NCBI GenBank assembly: GCA_025506515.1
Contig: CM046457.1
Coordinates: forward strand, 39,814,231 to 39,878,230
Length of the DNA stretch: 64,000 bases
Direction: 5' to 3'
Source of the DNA: Flaveria trinervia
Taxonomy: Eukaryota > Streptophyta > Magnoliopsida > Asterales > Asteraceae
Made by a program: the position numbers and the translations under genes. The notes beneath the pieces are model-generated. The model saw only the letters and a list, made by a program, of their open reading frames with translations. It searched no databases and was not told the origin of the DNA. Positions 1-12,713 of this stretch are shown here, piece after piece; the first letter of the stretch is position 1; each line of letters opens with the position of its first letter.

Positions 1-475
1 TTAGTCATCAGTAGTTTTAAACGACCGTTGACATGGTATTATCCTTTCAGACGTTGAAACAGCTGAAGTCGTGGTGTTAGGCATCAGTAGTTTAGAAAAC
101 TACTGAAGACCGTGTTTTGACTTCAGATGATTGAAACAACTGAGGACTTGTGTTTGTCATCAGTAGTTATGAAACTACTGAAGACAGTGGTTTTGTCATC
201 AGCTGTTGTAAACAACTGAAGACTTGGTATTAGTCATCAGTAGTTATAAAACTACTGAAGACGTGGTTTTGCTTCAGTTGTTAGAATGAAACAGCAGTTG
301 TACAAACGACTGAAGAGAAAGTTCTCTTCAGCTGTTTTCGTCAATTCTTAGCTTTTCAGCTGTTTCATACTGTCCTCAACACATTCATCAGTCTTTTTAG
401 CTGATTTCAGTTGTTTCATAGGACATCAATACTTATCTGTTTTTACTGATTCAGTAGTTGTAACTGCATCAGTAC
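1..475 (-). repeat. Copy A pol-env spacer with hairpin array
   Basis: Bases 1-300 hold about eight short imperfect palindromes of the type CAGTAGTT, 2-4 base loop, AACTACTGAAGAC, joined by linkers such as GTGGTTTTG. Bases 300-475 hold looser single words (TTCAGCTGTTT, CATCAGTACTT). The block is nearly the same as 24312-24961 in copy B, but copy B has roughly 170 more bases of words near its pol end. No coding potential is seen. In complete copies this block sits directly upstream of the internal TATA box of the env-position ORF. Confidence 0.8.
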
Positions 476-1925
476 TTATTCTAGCTGCAACATACCAAGC
501 CTTAACACCAGGTTTTGGAAAGTTGAACTATCCAAAGGCTTAGTAAAAAATATCTGCAAGCTCATCAGCACTAGGCACAAACTTAGGATCAATCAGACCT
601 TTTTCAAACAATCCCTTATAAAATGATGTCTGATCTCTATATGTTTGGTCCTAGAGTGCTGGACTGGATTTTTGACAATGCAAAGAGCTGAAGCACTATC
701 CATTAACAATGGAGTCTTAGTCTCTGAAATGCCATAATCCAAAAGTTGGTTTTGAAGCCAGAGTACCTGAGATGTACAACTTGCAGCCGCAATGTACTCT
801 GCTTCAGCAGTTGATGTAGCAACTGAGGTCTGTTTCTTTCTTGCTCTGCCAAGAAATCAAGCAGTTGCCTAGGAATTGACATCCACCAGAAGTTGATTTC
901 CTGGTCAACTTACACCCTGCATAGTCACTGTCAGAAAAAGCAACTAATTTACCAGAATGTCCAGTAGAATACCATAAACCTAGAGATGGAGTGCCTTGCA
1001 GATATCTAAAGATCCTCTTGACTGCAATCAGATGAGACTCTTTAGGTGCAGCCTGAAATCTAGCACAAACACATGTAGCAAACATAATATCTGGTCTAGA
1101 AGCTGTAAATACATCAAGGACCCAATCATACATCTGTAAAGTGTTTCATCAACCACTTTACCTTTCTGATCTGTATCCAGTTGTGTGGTGCTGCACATGG
1201 GAGTAGAACAAGGCTTACAGTTTTGTAAATCAAACTTTTGCAAAAGATCTTTTGTATATTTGGACTGATGAATGAAAATTCCATCAGCCTTTTGTTTGAT
1301 TTGCAACCCCAGAAAGAACTGTAATTCTCCCATGGCACTCATTTCAAACTTCTGTTGCATCAACTTTGTAAAGGCATCACACAACTTTGGATCAGAGGAT
1401 GCAAAAATGATCATCTGTACATAAATTTGAACAAGTAGATTATGCTGCCCAGCTTTCTTAATGAATAAAGTCTTATCTATGGAGCCTCTAGTGAAATTGT
1501 TTTCCAGAAGAAAGTTTGATAATGTCTCATACCAGGCTCTGGGAGCTTGTTTTAACCCATAAAGAGCCTTATCAAGCTTATACACCCAATTAGGATGTTT
1601 ATTGTCCTCAAAGCCTGGAGGTTGACATACATAACCCTCTTCTTTAATTTTTCCATACAAAAATGCACTTTTGACATCCATTTGAAAAACTTTAAGGTTT
1701 TGATAAGCAGCATAAGCTAAAAACAATCGAATTGCTTCCAGTCTGGCTACAGGGGCAAAGGTTTCATCATAATCAATACCTTCTTCTTGTGCAAACCCCT
1801 GAACAACCAGTCTGGCCTTGTTCTTAACAATAAGCCCATTTTCATCAGTTTTGTTCCTAAACACCCATTTAGTGCCTATTGCACACTTACCTGGAGGTAG
1901 AGGACCAGTTCCCACACTTGCTGTT
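476..1925 (-). pseudogene. Copy A reverse transcriptase and RNase H (pol 3' part)
   Basis: RT region at about 1136-1925: it begins near AIGTKWVFRNK and carries FAPVARLEAIR, DVKSAFLYGKI and YGLKQAPRAWYE, all typical of copia RVT_2. RNase H region at about 476-1135: SRPDIMFATCVCARF, AFSDSDYAGCKLTRKSTSGG and a tail ending with DIF. The stop lies at about 476-478 by alignment with copy B. The catalytic YVDD box is destroyed near 1409-1425, where it reads YVQMI after a small insertion and loss. A missing T near 1107 shifts the frame between RT and RNase H, and an extra A near 546 breaks the DIFTKPL tail. It is non-functional as read. Confidence 0.9.
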
Positions 1926-2559
1926 TCTTGAACTGAAGAAGCTCAAGCTGCATGGCATCAACCCATCCATTGTCCTTTAAAGCAATGTGATAATTCTTTG
2001 GCTCTTGCTGACTGATGAAGAGAGCATAGAAGCAGAAATTTGACAATTGACTTCTTGTTGATACTCCAGCAGTGATATCACCAATGATTTGAGACATAGG
2101 GTGATTCTTCAGATCTTGATACACAATGATCTGTGCAAGTGTTTGTAGCAGGCTCAGCAGTAACAGATGGTGATGGTGAATCATTTCCTTGAAACCAATC
2201 AGTGGATGGTAATTCAAAGGAAGTTGAATTCGAAGAGATCTCATCAGCATTTGTTGTGGATGGTGCTACTGGAGCTACAGGAACATCAGGTCTAGCTGAA
2301 TCAGGCAGCTGATCACTAAACCTGAAGAGGTGAGTACTGCAATCATCATCATCATCAGCAGTACCACCAGGTGGTGAACTGTTGACAGGAGCAACAGCAG
2401 GAGTTTGATAAGGAACATATTGCAGTATGTCCAAATCAAATAACTCCACAGGGCTTTGTGGAATCTTGTCCTTTGGAGATTCATTGAACTTAACATGTAG
2501 AGTTTCTTCAACCATCTTTGTTCGTTGAAGACGACTCTGTATGCCTTGCAAGTAGATGA

Positions 2560-3600
2560 ATAACCAACAAAGTACCCTGCATCCACCTTAGGATCAAATT
2601 TATGGAGTTGATCCTTTGTGTTGAGAATAAAACAGGGACACCCAAATGCTTTGAAAAATGAAATCAGAGGAGCCAAATGATGGAGAACTTCATATGGAGT
2701 CTTCATCAACCTCTGATTTACTAAAACTTTATTTTGCACATAGCAAGCTGTGTTGACAGCTTCAGCCCAAAAGGTCAGTGGCAAACCTGAGTCAGCCAGC
2801 ATGGACCTTGCAGCTTCAATGAGGGTCCTGTTCTTTCTCTCCACTACTCCATTTTGTTCTGGAGTCCTTGGAATGCTGAACTGCCTTTTGATTCCCTTTG
2901 AAAGATAGAAGTCATCAAGTGTATGATTTCTGAACTCAGTTCCATTGTCACTCCTAATACACTTGACTGGAAGGGAATACTGCTTCTCAATATACAGCAC
3001 AAAGTGAATAATCTTCTGAGCAGCCTCATCCTTTGAATGTAGAAAGAAAGTCCATACAAATCTGGAGTAATCATCCACAATTACCAGACAGTATTTCTTC
3101 TTTGCCATGCTCATTACTCTCACAGGACCAAATAGATCCATATGCAGTAATTGCAAGCAGGCAGTGGACTTAGGCACTTCAATAGGAGGGAATGAGACTT
3201 TGTGTTGTTTTCCTTTTAAACAAGCAGTGCAGGTTTCATCACAGTGGAACTCCTTTATTGGTAAGCCTCTGACTAAACTATTGTGGGTAAGCTGATTCAT
3301 GTTTTTGAGATTAACATGACCAAGCCTTCTGTGCCACAGTTTAGATTCTTGAGAAGAGGCTTTGGAAAATAGGCAAGGATTGCCTTTGAGATCTATCTTC
3401 TTAGAAAGATCTAAGGCATACACTCTTCCTGTCCTGTTGGCTTTCAGGAGAGTGTGATCATCCAACACCTTGTCAATCAAGTGCAAAACTTTGGATGACA
3501 GAATCCTACAGTTTTGACTGGTGAAAAGGGCAACATGGCCTTTATCACACATTTGACTGACACTCAAGAGATTGTACTTGAGATTTTCCACATGATTAAC
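2560..3600 (-). pseudogene. Copy A integrase
   Basis: This is the DDE integrase that joins cDNA to host DNA. The GAG-pre-integrase zinc finger reads WHRRLGHVN then CTACLKGKQ (HHCC). The catalytic core shows LLHMDLFGPV (first D), IRSDNGTEF (second D) and TPEQNGVVERKNRT (E). All three acidic residues are present. The frame runs open from 3591 to about 2600 and then breaks near 2530, in the C-terminal linker with the acidic DDDDD stretch. The linker continues to about 1925 in other frames. Confidence 0.92.
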
Positions 3601-3604
3601 ATCA

Positions 3605-3800
3605 TCAAATTTGATTTCTCCATTGGAGACAAGCCCTTACCGATGATGTAACCCCTAGCATCATTGCCAAAGAGACAAATCCCTTCTTTCCTTGAGAGTA
3701 GTCATGAAGAAGAGAGCTGTTCCCAGTCATGTGCATAGATCCCCCACTGTCTACATACCAGATGCTACTTTGGCATGTTGAAGAACCCTGCAATAATAAA
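3605..3800 (-). pseudogene. Copy A aspartic protease segment
   Basis: The retroviral-type aspartic protease motif is seen as WYVDSGGSMHMTG, with the DSG catalytic triad at 3743-3751. In copia elements this enzyme cleaves the Gag-Pol polyprotein. It lies between gag and integrase in the same reading direction. A frameshift between 3605 and 3660 separates it from integrase; copies B and C show related lesions near the same place. Confidence 0.88.
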
Positions 3801-6635
3801 CAATCAGTTAGTTTTAGAGACCCAAACCTTTTGGTTTTGGGCCTGGTCTCATCAATAGATGGTAAACTAACAGGTTTATTTTAAACAACAGCCTGAGAGG
3901 AAGAAGATGGTGTAGAAGAGGAGTCCTTTGGCTTGGACCTCCTTTTCTGTGGTTTCAACATAGGAGCATCTAGTTGGTTAACTCTACCCAACAGATGTTG
4001 AACCATCATTACCAGCTGTGTCTGATTTTGTGATAAAGCTTTCAGCTCATCAGACACATTGCTGGTGGAGTTTGATAAGTTCCTATGTTGCACCTTCTTC
4101 TTCTGAGCACCCTCAGCTGTCACCTGTTTAACCCCTTCCTTTTTGGATTTCTTTGAGGACTTAAGGGTTACAGGATTTGATGTTGCTGATACAAATGTGG
4201 TCTCAAACTCAGTTTTTCATTTTTACCATTTTCTCATTAATTCTTCTTTTAGTTTGAGTTTGGAACCTCTTTTGTACCAACAATCATCTGTAATGATTGA
4301 ACAAACCACATACTTCACATGGTTTCTTCTTCATCTTAGGTTGATCATCAACTAAAGAGGGTGAAGCAACAGAAGACTTGTTCTTCAATGCTTTGGAAGC
4401 ATTGTTTGCTTTCTTGACAGCCTCTTTAGTAGTCTTCAAACTCTTTCTACTGCCAGTTTTCTTCTCTTCAGTACTGACAGCAGTTGAAGTTTGAACTTCA
4501 GGTGTTAGATCCTGCTCTCTAGTCCTTTCAGGACCTTCAGAATTAACTCCTGAGTTGATCAACTCATTAATCATGTGAATGTCAGCATTTGAACATCAAC
4601 ATCAGCTGATAGGTTCAAAGAGGGCTTGATGCTGACTGCTACTTCTGATTGTGCTGTATCAGAAGGTAGATCACATGATGTGATGGATTGGTTATCACTC
4701 TCACCATCAGATTCTACCTCTGCTCTTGGGGTAAAATCTGTAGGTGGAGCAGTGTGATTGTAACCAATTCCAAACTTCACATTTGAAGCAGATTGCTTAC
4801 TAAGAAGCATTTCAAAACCTTTGCATGATTGTACCCATCTATCACACTCTACCTGGGTAACTGCAAGGGTTTCTTTGAGATCTTTGTACTTCTCTAGAAG
4901 TACTTCTTCTCTAGCCTTATCATCAATTATTTGGCAATTCAGTTTATAAATCTCATCATTTTTATCTTTAGCACAAACTCAAACTCAGCTTTGTTTTTGG
5001 AAAATTATTTGTTCTAGCTCAATGTTCTTATTAATTAGAGCTACATTTGCTTCTCTAATGGAAGCAAATGCTGCTATGCATGGTTCAGAACATAATTTGG
5101 CTTTTGCCTCAGAGGATACCTGTGATACCTGAGGTGTAGAGGCATTAGAAAATGAAGTATCAGCAGACTCCAAAGCCATAAGAGCTAGATTCCCAAAAGG
5201 ACTGTCACCACCATGTTGACCAGCACCTGAGAACAGTTGGTCATGACCAGACATGTCATCTGGTAAACTGCTCCAGTCAACAACTCCTGGGGTGAAGAAG
5301 CTGTGTTGTTGAGGTTGAGGTTGTTGATGAGATTGGGATGGCTGAGGTTCTGGTAGTGCATGAGGTTGGGTGCCATAGGAACTTGAACTTGATTTGACTG
5401 TGGCATGTAATAACAAGGGTACGGATATGGCATTTGACCCTGAGGAACAAAATATGCCGGAGATTGTTGTTGAGGATGATGACTAGAGGTGACAGGATGT
5501 TGCCCTCTGTGTTGTTGACTATTGCCAGGAAAAGTCACAAGGGTGCAGTGGAGTTAGATCCAGTTGATCTACACTCTCTTGCAAAGTGTCCAAGCCTTTG
5601 GCATTTGTGACACCTCAACTTGCTCTTGTCAAAACCAACTTTGGTTTTGCCAGAGAGTCCTGGGAATTTTCTTCCAGTTCTTTTATAGAACTTCTGAGAT
5701 CTGATATTTATCAGGGCCATTTGGCTCAAAATATCCATCTCTTCTAAGTCATCATCAGCAATCCCCTTGAGATCATCCATAATGAAGCATAGATTGTCAT
5801 TATTACACCCAGTACTGACCATCAACTCACAAATGCAGAATCAGAAGTGCTTGAAGAGAAATTAATATGCTCATCATACTGGCATTCAGATGAAGCATAT
5901 TCTGACTCATGACCCCCAAGGCAGTGTTGCCTGGTACAAAGTCTTCAGTGAGCTTTCCAGATGAAGACAGCTTTCTCTTCTGTTCTATCTCTCTCTCAAA
6001 AGTGAGCAGTTTCCCATGGAGTTGGGTGAGAGATAGTTTGTCCAAACTTGCACTGGAGCGTAGGACATAGTATATGTGTCCCATCTCTCAGGCAGTGATC
6101 TGAGAAATCTGTTATTCATCTGAATATTTGTGTACTCAAGTTTGACCATTTTTAGTTCAGAGATCAAACAAGAGAACCGCTCATATTGTTGAGTCAGTGT
6201 CTCACCCTTTCTATGAGAGAATGTCTCATATTGTTGGGCAAGAATTTCTCTATTATTTTCCAAGACCTCATCTGTTCCTCCAAATTGTTCTTTCAAGGCA
6301 TTCCAGAGGTCATGGGCAGTTTCATGATGCATTAGCCCAGAATAGATTTCATTTGGCAGTGCCATGGCCAGAATTCCATGGGCTTTTGCATCATTTCAAG
6401 CAACTTCTTATCCTCATCTGAGTATTGCTCCCTCCTCTTCGGAACCATTTGATTGGTTTCCGGTTATTCACCATAGGCTTGTGTGGACCATGTACCACTG
6501 ATGTCCAACACCTGCGCTGTTAACAGACAGGTGATGGAGCATACGTCTTTGCCATATGTTATACTCATTCCTAACCAGCATTGGTGGCTTGGTTGAGGAA
6601 CCAGTATTGTGAGGATCATTGGAGGGAGTGGTCAT
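3801..6635 (-). pseudogene. Copy A gag, long copia type
   Basis: The start is chosen at 6635 (MTTPSNDPHNTGSS), the first ATG after the leader and conserved in copies B and H. At 5985-6365 there is a UBN2/Retrotran_gag_2-like segment (ALPNEIYSGLMHHETAHDLW, then LRSLPERWDTY). The CCHC knuckle CHKCQRLGHFAREC is at 5571-5612. A Gln/Pro-rich stretch lies at about 5185-5540, then a helical region at 4985-5200, a Lys-rich region, and a second knuckle-like CEVCGLFNH near 4290. Gag is about 900 codons, long for copia but in keeping with Sireviruses. At least five frameshifts are present. It runs into the protease in the same sense, with no intergenic gap. Confidence 0.88.
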
Positions 6636-6851
6636 TTTCAGTTCAAAAACAATTTAATTCAAGCTTTTAAAAGTTTTAAACAGACCACAACAAACTCAAT
6701 GAAACCAAGAGAAGATCTCAGGATGAATGACCAGAAATACAGAAAATTCAATCTCTATAACCGTTTCTTGCAAAAACAAAAGCTAATTCAATCAAACTTA
6801 GATCTTGAATAGCAGTTTCAATGATCAATTATTAGATCGATCAATGATTAA

Positions 6852-6865
6852 CTGCTCTGATACCA
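6852..6865 (-). other. Copy A primer binding site
   Basis: The minus strand reads TGGTATCAGAGCAG, complementary to the 3' end of plant initiator tRNA-Met, as usual for copia elements. It lies 2 bases inside the LTR. The leader (6636-6851) follows in the sense direction before the gag ATG. Confidence 0.93.
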
Positions 6866-6867
6866 TT

Positions 6868-7753
6868 TGACAGGATCAGCGATCACAAGTTTGATGTATT
6901 AGGATTCAAAGCAGCGGAATACAAACAAGAATTAGACAAATTGTAGCAAGCAATCGATACTTGTATGCATTAAGAGCGCATACGGTTATAGGGAGAGAAT
7001 ATATATTTCTGATTTCAAGAATGTTTATAGATGTAGAATATTTCTAATCAAATCATTCATTCATTCCTTCATTCATATCATTACAATAGGTTGTCACTCC
7101 TTATATAGAGTGCAACAATCACTGCTGTTATCACGGAAAGTGACAACTGCCAGATCTAATACAAAAATAACTAACTCTTAACAAACTACTGAAATGTTCA
7201 CAACTACTGAGAACATATCAGAGTGTTAAGTACAATATAAAACTACTGAAACTACAACGACTGAAGAACAAGCTCTTCAGTCGTTTTACAAACTACTGAA
7301 ACATAAAACTACTGAAACTAGAAATATAAAACTACTGATATCACAACTACGGAAGTACTCTTCAGCAGTTGTGACAAACTACTGAGGCCTCAGTACTTGA
7401 TCTTCAGACTTTGACCTTCAGGTGTTTCATCAGCTGATGACTTCAGTAGATATCATCAGCTGATGTCTTCAGTCTTTGTCTTCAGACTTTGTACATCAGT
7501 TGTGATCTTCAACACTTGTAAACTCTTCAGCTGTTGTACTTCAGTACTTTGGTCTTTCAGCTTCAGCATTGTGTTCTTCAGCTGTTGTACTTCAGCACTT
7601 TAGTTCTTCAGCTGTTGAAGTCTTCAACACTTGATCTTCAGCTGTTGAAGTCTTCAGCACTGTCAAACTGCTGATGAGGCTTTCAGCAGTTGTTGTGATA
7701 CCATGTGGGACTTAGAGGTTTTCTGATCTTGGCTCATTGGTTTTGGTCCAACA
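6868..7753 (-). repeat. Copy A 5' LTR
   Basis: It is 886 bp, starting TGTTGGACC and ending CCTGTCA on the minus strand, giving TG...CA termini. The 5' end matches the B, C and H LTRs. U3 (about 7200-7690) is packed with repeated words such as CAGCTGTTGAAG, CTTCAGTACTT and CAGCTGATG. A TATA box (CTATATAAG, minus) lies near 7113, just downstream of this array, so transcription would start near 7085. The right border joins copy E sequence. No second LTR of this copy is in the window. Confidence 0.92.
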
Positions 7754-10700
7754 GCTGACTTCTCTGATATCATTTCCTTTCTTACCCAATCATCTTATTA
7801 CACTTGCCTGATTGTTAACCCCACGTTTATTCAAACCATATGGCTGAATTTTAGGAAAATGGTCAGATTGAGACCCTAAATGGGGTTCGGGTAATAAGAC
7901 GAGCATCTGTGGCCATGAGTGGATCATTACAGAGCAACTCATCAGGGAGCATCTTGAGCTTCATGAGGAGGGTGCACCCACAGAGTTCCCCAAAGTAGAT
8001 TTGGGCAACACCTACATCTAAATAGGATATGCTGGAGATGTTAGCAGGTCTACAGTTTACAAGTTCAACTTTTCATACAACTACAAGGTCCTGTTGCATG
8101 TTATTCTTCATTGCCTATCCAACAAATCTAGGGGATAGGATCAAATCCATACGAACTAGGGTGCCTAGTTCATGGAATGGTGAGAAGCCTTCGATTTAAC
8201 TATTCAAGATTTGTGCTGATCAATCTTGTGGGAAACCTCCAGTGGGAAACGTTCTTTATACATCCTATGTTTCTCTAGCATATAATCAACTGTGAGCTGG
8301 ACCAGAGTCAGCTTGTCTGAGCTCCTCTGACTGTTCCCCACATGAGGCCGACCATTTTAAAGACATTGAAGAAAGTGTCCATCAATTTCACCGGAAGACA
8401 CAATGCTCTTCTTCCAGGTATGACTGAGCCAATCGCTCCTGGTTACATCCATGTTGACCCCACAAGTGATGAACTCACACAAGAAACTACCCTCAGACTG
8501 CCAAAGCTACCTTCTCACCCCATCACCATCACATATCAAAGAAGTCCCAACACACCCTTGTTTAATGTTCTCTGATTGAACAAGCTCCTCCTGTTCAATC
8601 CAAAAAGACTAGAGTGGAGCAATGGGCTCTCACTCAGTCTGAGTTCTCACCATCCTTCATAATTGACCTCAATATGGGTTTTGAGTCTCCTCAGTCTTAA
8701 ACCATGAGCCTGACACCCAAGTTGAAAACCCTCAGCGTGAGTATCTATACTCCTCTAAGCAGCCACAAAGGGACAACCCACTATAGGCTCATGCCTTTAG
8801 ACATTGATCAAGGTCCCGGGTCACTAGGTTTAACTTATATATCCTTTACTGACCTCCTCTTCAAAACTGATGAAGAGATTACGTCTGTTCATGGCAATGA
8901 AGTTGATCTACAACACGCTCTCAAGGATCAACAGAGCCTAGACAGACCTCTTATCTCTAGCCCCCATCAGCAAGGCTTTACTGTGGTGAGTCCCACTGAT
9001 ATGGAGAGGACTCATGCAGACTCAACCGCCACTACTGAAAGGGCCTTAATGGACCTTCAGGATAATCGTAACATTTCTGAGACTGAATCTGCGGCAACCA
9101 TGCCTTCTGATGACTCTGAAAGAGTCATCATTAAGCAAGGCAAACCAGGGTGCCAAGAAACCACATTTGGTGGTGAGGATAAACATACTAGGTATGTTAC
9201 CTCATCTCCCTATGATTCTTCAAAACAAGATCAGGGAAGACTGTAACTCATCATTAAAGACCTACTTTCTAAAGTCTCAAACCGTGAATCTAAGGTTAGG
9301 ACTTTAAAGGATAGGTCTGGCACTCAGCAACTTGAGATTGACAATATTAAGGCTCAACTAGCTGAGTAACAGATTGAGAGATCTGTTAGGCATGTACCCA
9401 TTCAGGTCTCCTTGACCTCTTCCTCTAGCTCATCTAGCTCTCAAGATGATGCTTCCAAAAAGGGGGAGAGTCTTCAGAGACAAACAACTAACGAACCACA
9501 AAGCCAAGCTGCAACTTCCAGATACTTGGCTCCTATTACAACTATCTTTCCTGAGCCATCCCATGTTGTCCTGCAAATAGACCCAAGGATGCTAAGAGAT
9601 CTCTATAGGCTCTTTTCCAAGTTTCTATTGAGATCTTCATTAGATCAGCCTACCCTTGATGCAACTATGATGTACTTTGGAGATGAAGAGCTTCAAAGGT
9701 TAAGTGCACCTTCTACCACTGTGGAAGATGTTGGTCAACCTAAGGTCCAAATGAAACCTGAGATTCATTTCGAATGGGAAATGAGGACTAATAGCCCAAC
9801 AATCGAAATAATTGGGACCATACTGCACACCCTCAAACTTCTGAAGCCAAAGTCAAAGACTTGGAAGAACAAGTTGAGTCTTCCAAAGCTGAGTTAGAAG
9901 TTGCAGAAGGATTGTTCTCGTTGTCCGAGGATCTAATCATCACAAACGCAAGTCTAGAGCTGTCATCTGAGCTGAATAGTGAGGACTTTCTCAACCGACT
10001 CCTAGCTCAGACACCTACACTACCTCTATCTCAATCAAAACCCTCCATCCAAGAACCACCAAAGTCAAGCACTTCTAAAGATGATAAAGAAAGAAGGAAA
10101 TGACTGCGGAAGAGATTTAGGAGGAGGAGAGGATAAAAAAGCTCAAAAGAAAAGTGGAATTCAAACTGGGAAATTGTTAGCTACCAGTTCCAAAGCAGTT
10201 GCAACCAACCAGGTGGCAGTCAACAACAAAAAGAAGGTAGAAATCATTGACGGGCTCATCAAGCTTCGAGCTGCCAATGAAGACATACTCTTACTACTAT
10301 TAGAGGAGTTAGTAGACCTAGGAAAGGCAACTAGGCTGTAGACTGAACAAAAGGAGGAAGCAACAAAGTTAGCCTTGTAGGAGGAAAGAGAAAGAGAAAA
10401 AAAGGAAGTTGATCTACAGCTTTAGAGTGAAAGGATATCTTCCTAACCTCCAGAGGTTTCTCTCCTTAAGAACTATATCCACATGATGATGATACGATCC
10501 TATGGCTCTTCAACAAAGAGTAGGATCAACTAAAGAAAGAAAGAAAGAGAGTAGCAAAAGAGAAGTTGAGGGAGAAGAAGAAGAAATAAGAAGAAGCTGA
10601 GGTCATTGCGACCAAGAAGATAGGTGAGAAAGCCTTGATGAAAGACTATCTCCAGGCTCATGGCTTCTCTGGTAGGCAGGTGGACCTATGTCTGAAAAGA

Positions 10701-11836
10701 CACTTTAAGAAATTGTCAGCGACATCAAGGCTGACATTTGTATAGGTAAAAAGAAAGAGATGTACAGAAAGGTATAAGGGATGATCTTCAAGCTAACCAC
10801 TCAACTCCAACCTGAACCAATTCCCTCTTCATTCACCATCAAAACTGAACCCTTCAGACCTGAACCTACACCATTAACCGTACCAACTCCCTCACCTCAA
10901 CCACCTAAACTACCCATCCTCAAACCCAAAACAAACTCCAGAACCACAACACGACAACCATCCCCTTAGCCTTCCAAACGTCTCTCATTACATGAGTTAA
11001 AGGAAATCAAGACAAAGCTCACCAACTGCACAACCCTGAGCGATATCTCTTATGAGGAAGACTCTGTCAAACTGACTTATGTTGACGGATCCTCATGTTC
11101 CCTCGCTAGAGATCAATTTCTTGATATACCTAGACGAACTTTGGACCAAGCTGAAAAGCTCCTTGGCTTCAACTCTGGTGCTTTGAATGAGGAAGAAAAG
11201 AAGCTAAGGAGAAGGCTGCTGACTCTACTAGATACGAAGAATGGAGACAATGTACCAAGTCAACCACTTGTGCCAAGGAAAAAGATTATCCAGTAGAGGT
11301 TTGAAGACTCTTCTCACAACTTTTTTGTTGAGAGAGAGAGTGGAGAACTAAACAAGCTAAATGCTTCATCTCTATTACACTTAAGCAGATTTGATATTGC
11401 TTAGTTCGCAGAGAAGCCACTCTCCAACCCCTCCAACTCTGAAGTAGCTTCATATCAAAAATCACCTGAGCAGTCTTTATCTGGCCGAGCTAACTGCTAG
11501 GATCAAGAAGGAAGAAGAGTTGAAACTGAGAGAGAATGAGAAAAGGAAAGGATCAGCAACCCAAGGCAAAGCCTTTCTTCAAATTGTTGAGGGTCCTACA
11601 CTTGAATCCATAGTTAGATGGGAGTATGACTATAATTTTCATTAACTCTCTTCAAGGGGGCACAACAAAGGGTGAATATCATTCAAAGTGACAGACTTGA
11701 TCTCCTGTCCACGAATGATTTGTACAAACTTCTCAGCACCACTTCCGGAAAAAATGATGAAATAGATAAGTATCTACTTTCCCTGGTGCTGAAAGTTCTG
11801 AGAAGCAAGAACAAGTGAGGTTTTGGTAGCATTAGC
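7754..11836 (+). pseudogene. Copy E env-position ORF remnant
   Basis: This ORF lies between pol and the PPT. Its N-terminal part, seen through several stops, has LLHVILHCLSNKSRGW at about 8090-8145 and a region matching the YPRF core, FFIHPMFL with HIINCEL, at about 8245-8295. It continues with LKTLKKVSINFTGRHNALLP (8360-8420) and a long Ser/Thr/Pro-rich, Gln-rich and Lys/Glu-rich tail with probable coiled coils (8704-9246, 9412-9897, 9861-10341, 10781-10969). The order and motifs parallel the env-position ORFs of copies B, C and J. From memory, it resembles the extra ORF of Asteraceae copia elements annotated as hypothetical protein. No signal peptide or membrane helix is seen. Function unknown. 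There are many in-frame stops. Confidence 0.7.
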
Positions 11837-11847
11837 CTAGGGGAGTT
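11837..11847 (+). other. Copy E polypurine tract
   Basis: CTAGGGGAGTT lies directly before the LTR start TGTTGGATC. It is the plus-strand primer site for reverse transcription. D' has nearly the same tract in reverse at 17942-17952. Confidence 0.85.
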
Positions 11848-12713
11848 TGTTGGATCAAGGAGAAGGCTGGTGCAACCAAAACCAGATAACTTAGACTATT
11901 TTGATTCAAATAATAAAGGACTTCTAAAGCTAAGTGTGGAACTTCCAAAGGAAAAAGAGTTCTTCCGAAGACAACGAGCAAGATCAACTTTCAAAGACAA
12001 ACTTTACTTCCGAAGACAAAGTATTCACTTTGAACATCAAGACATAGAAAAAAAGATCAGAACTCAACTTCCGAAGTATGAAGAAAAGAAGAAGTCCTCA
12101 AGCCTCGGAAGAAGTAGCCTCTTCCGAAGTATAAGTGGCTTGGGAAGAACTTATTCTTCTGAAGCCATTTAACCTTTGGAGGACACTACTATGAACCAGT
12201 GGACATAAGTATGGTCTCTGACACTCTGCTGCAAACCTTTGAGATATTGCATGGCATTTTCTCAAAAGCCATGTAGTTGACCATACTCTATTCCACTGTT
12301 GACCTTTATCAGTTACTACATTTACCAACTTTAGTTGGTGACAAAAGGTAAGTCATGGACATGTCATGACTACCATATCTTTAATAAGACATTATCCAAG
12401 ATACCTTAAACTATAGCTTTGTAGTATTTGCTTTACTTAGAGGATTCCAGCAGGCATCAAAGTATATCCGGTTGTAGGTAGTATTATATATAGTTTCTCA
12501 TTGTAACTCATGTAACATGCTTGTAAGAGTCTTGTAATATCTTGAGTTGAGAAGTAATGTATGCAAGTACCTTGAAAATTATTTCTTTGTGTTCTTTGTT
12601 ACTTATTATATTATTATCAAGTCTTGGAAGAGACTTTGCTTCATCTAATCCTAGTGTATTATAAGTGAGTTTGAGAGAGAAACCAAGTGTTAAGTGACAA
12701 AACCGGTCCTGCA
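11848..12713 (+). repeat. Copy E 3' LTR
   Basis: It is about 866 bp, starting TGTTGGATC right after the PPT and ending at TCCTGCA, the same end as the copy D LTR. U3 (11950-12150) holds many copies of the palindromic word CTTCCGAAG and variants. A TATA box (TATTATATATAG) lies near 12482. The 3' border was set by matching copy D and is exact to a few bases. The flanking ATACG may be one target-site copy. Confidence 0.8.

Larger units (their letters stand above)
1..7753 (-). mobile_element. Copy A: Sirevirus-like Ty1/copia element, 5' two thirds
   Basis: Reading right to left it contains the 5' LTR (7753-6868), PBS, leader, gag, protease, integrase, RT, RNase H and the first part of the pol-env spacer. 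The env-position ORF and 3' LTR lie beyond the left edge of the window; base 1 aligns with about 24312 in copy B, which still has them. The domain order protease-integrase-RT-RNase H is that of Ty1/copia. The LTR abuts the env-like ORF of copy E at 7754, so A probably inserted into E; the matching target-site copy is off-window. Its LTR end resembles copy B more than copies C and H, defining subfamily 1a. Confidence 0.9.
7754..12713 (+). mobile_element. Copy E: 3' part of a family 3 copia element
   Basis: It contains an env-position ORF (7754-11836), PPT (11837-11847) and 3' LTR (11848-12713). Gag, pol and the 5' LTR are missing to the left, where copy A begins, so A probably inserted here. 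It is family 3 because its PPT (AGCCTAGGGGAGTTT) and its LTR end (TCCTGCA) match copies D and D'. The right end abuts a gypsy LTR, suggesting E inserted into copy F. Confidence 0.8.

Noticed and set aside
3107..3295. Plus-strand ORF repeated in several copies (also 27583-27771 and 58843-59043)
   Set aside because: Antisense shadow of the conserved integrase zinc-finger region; its recurrence follows from pol conservation.
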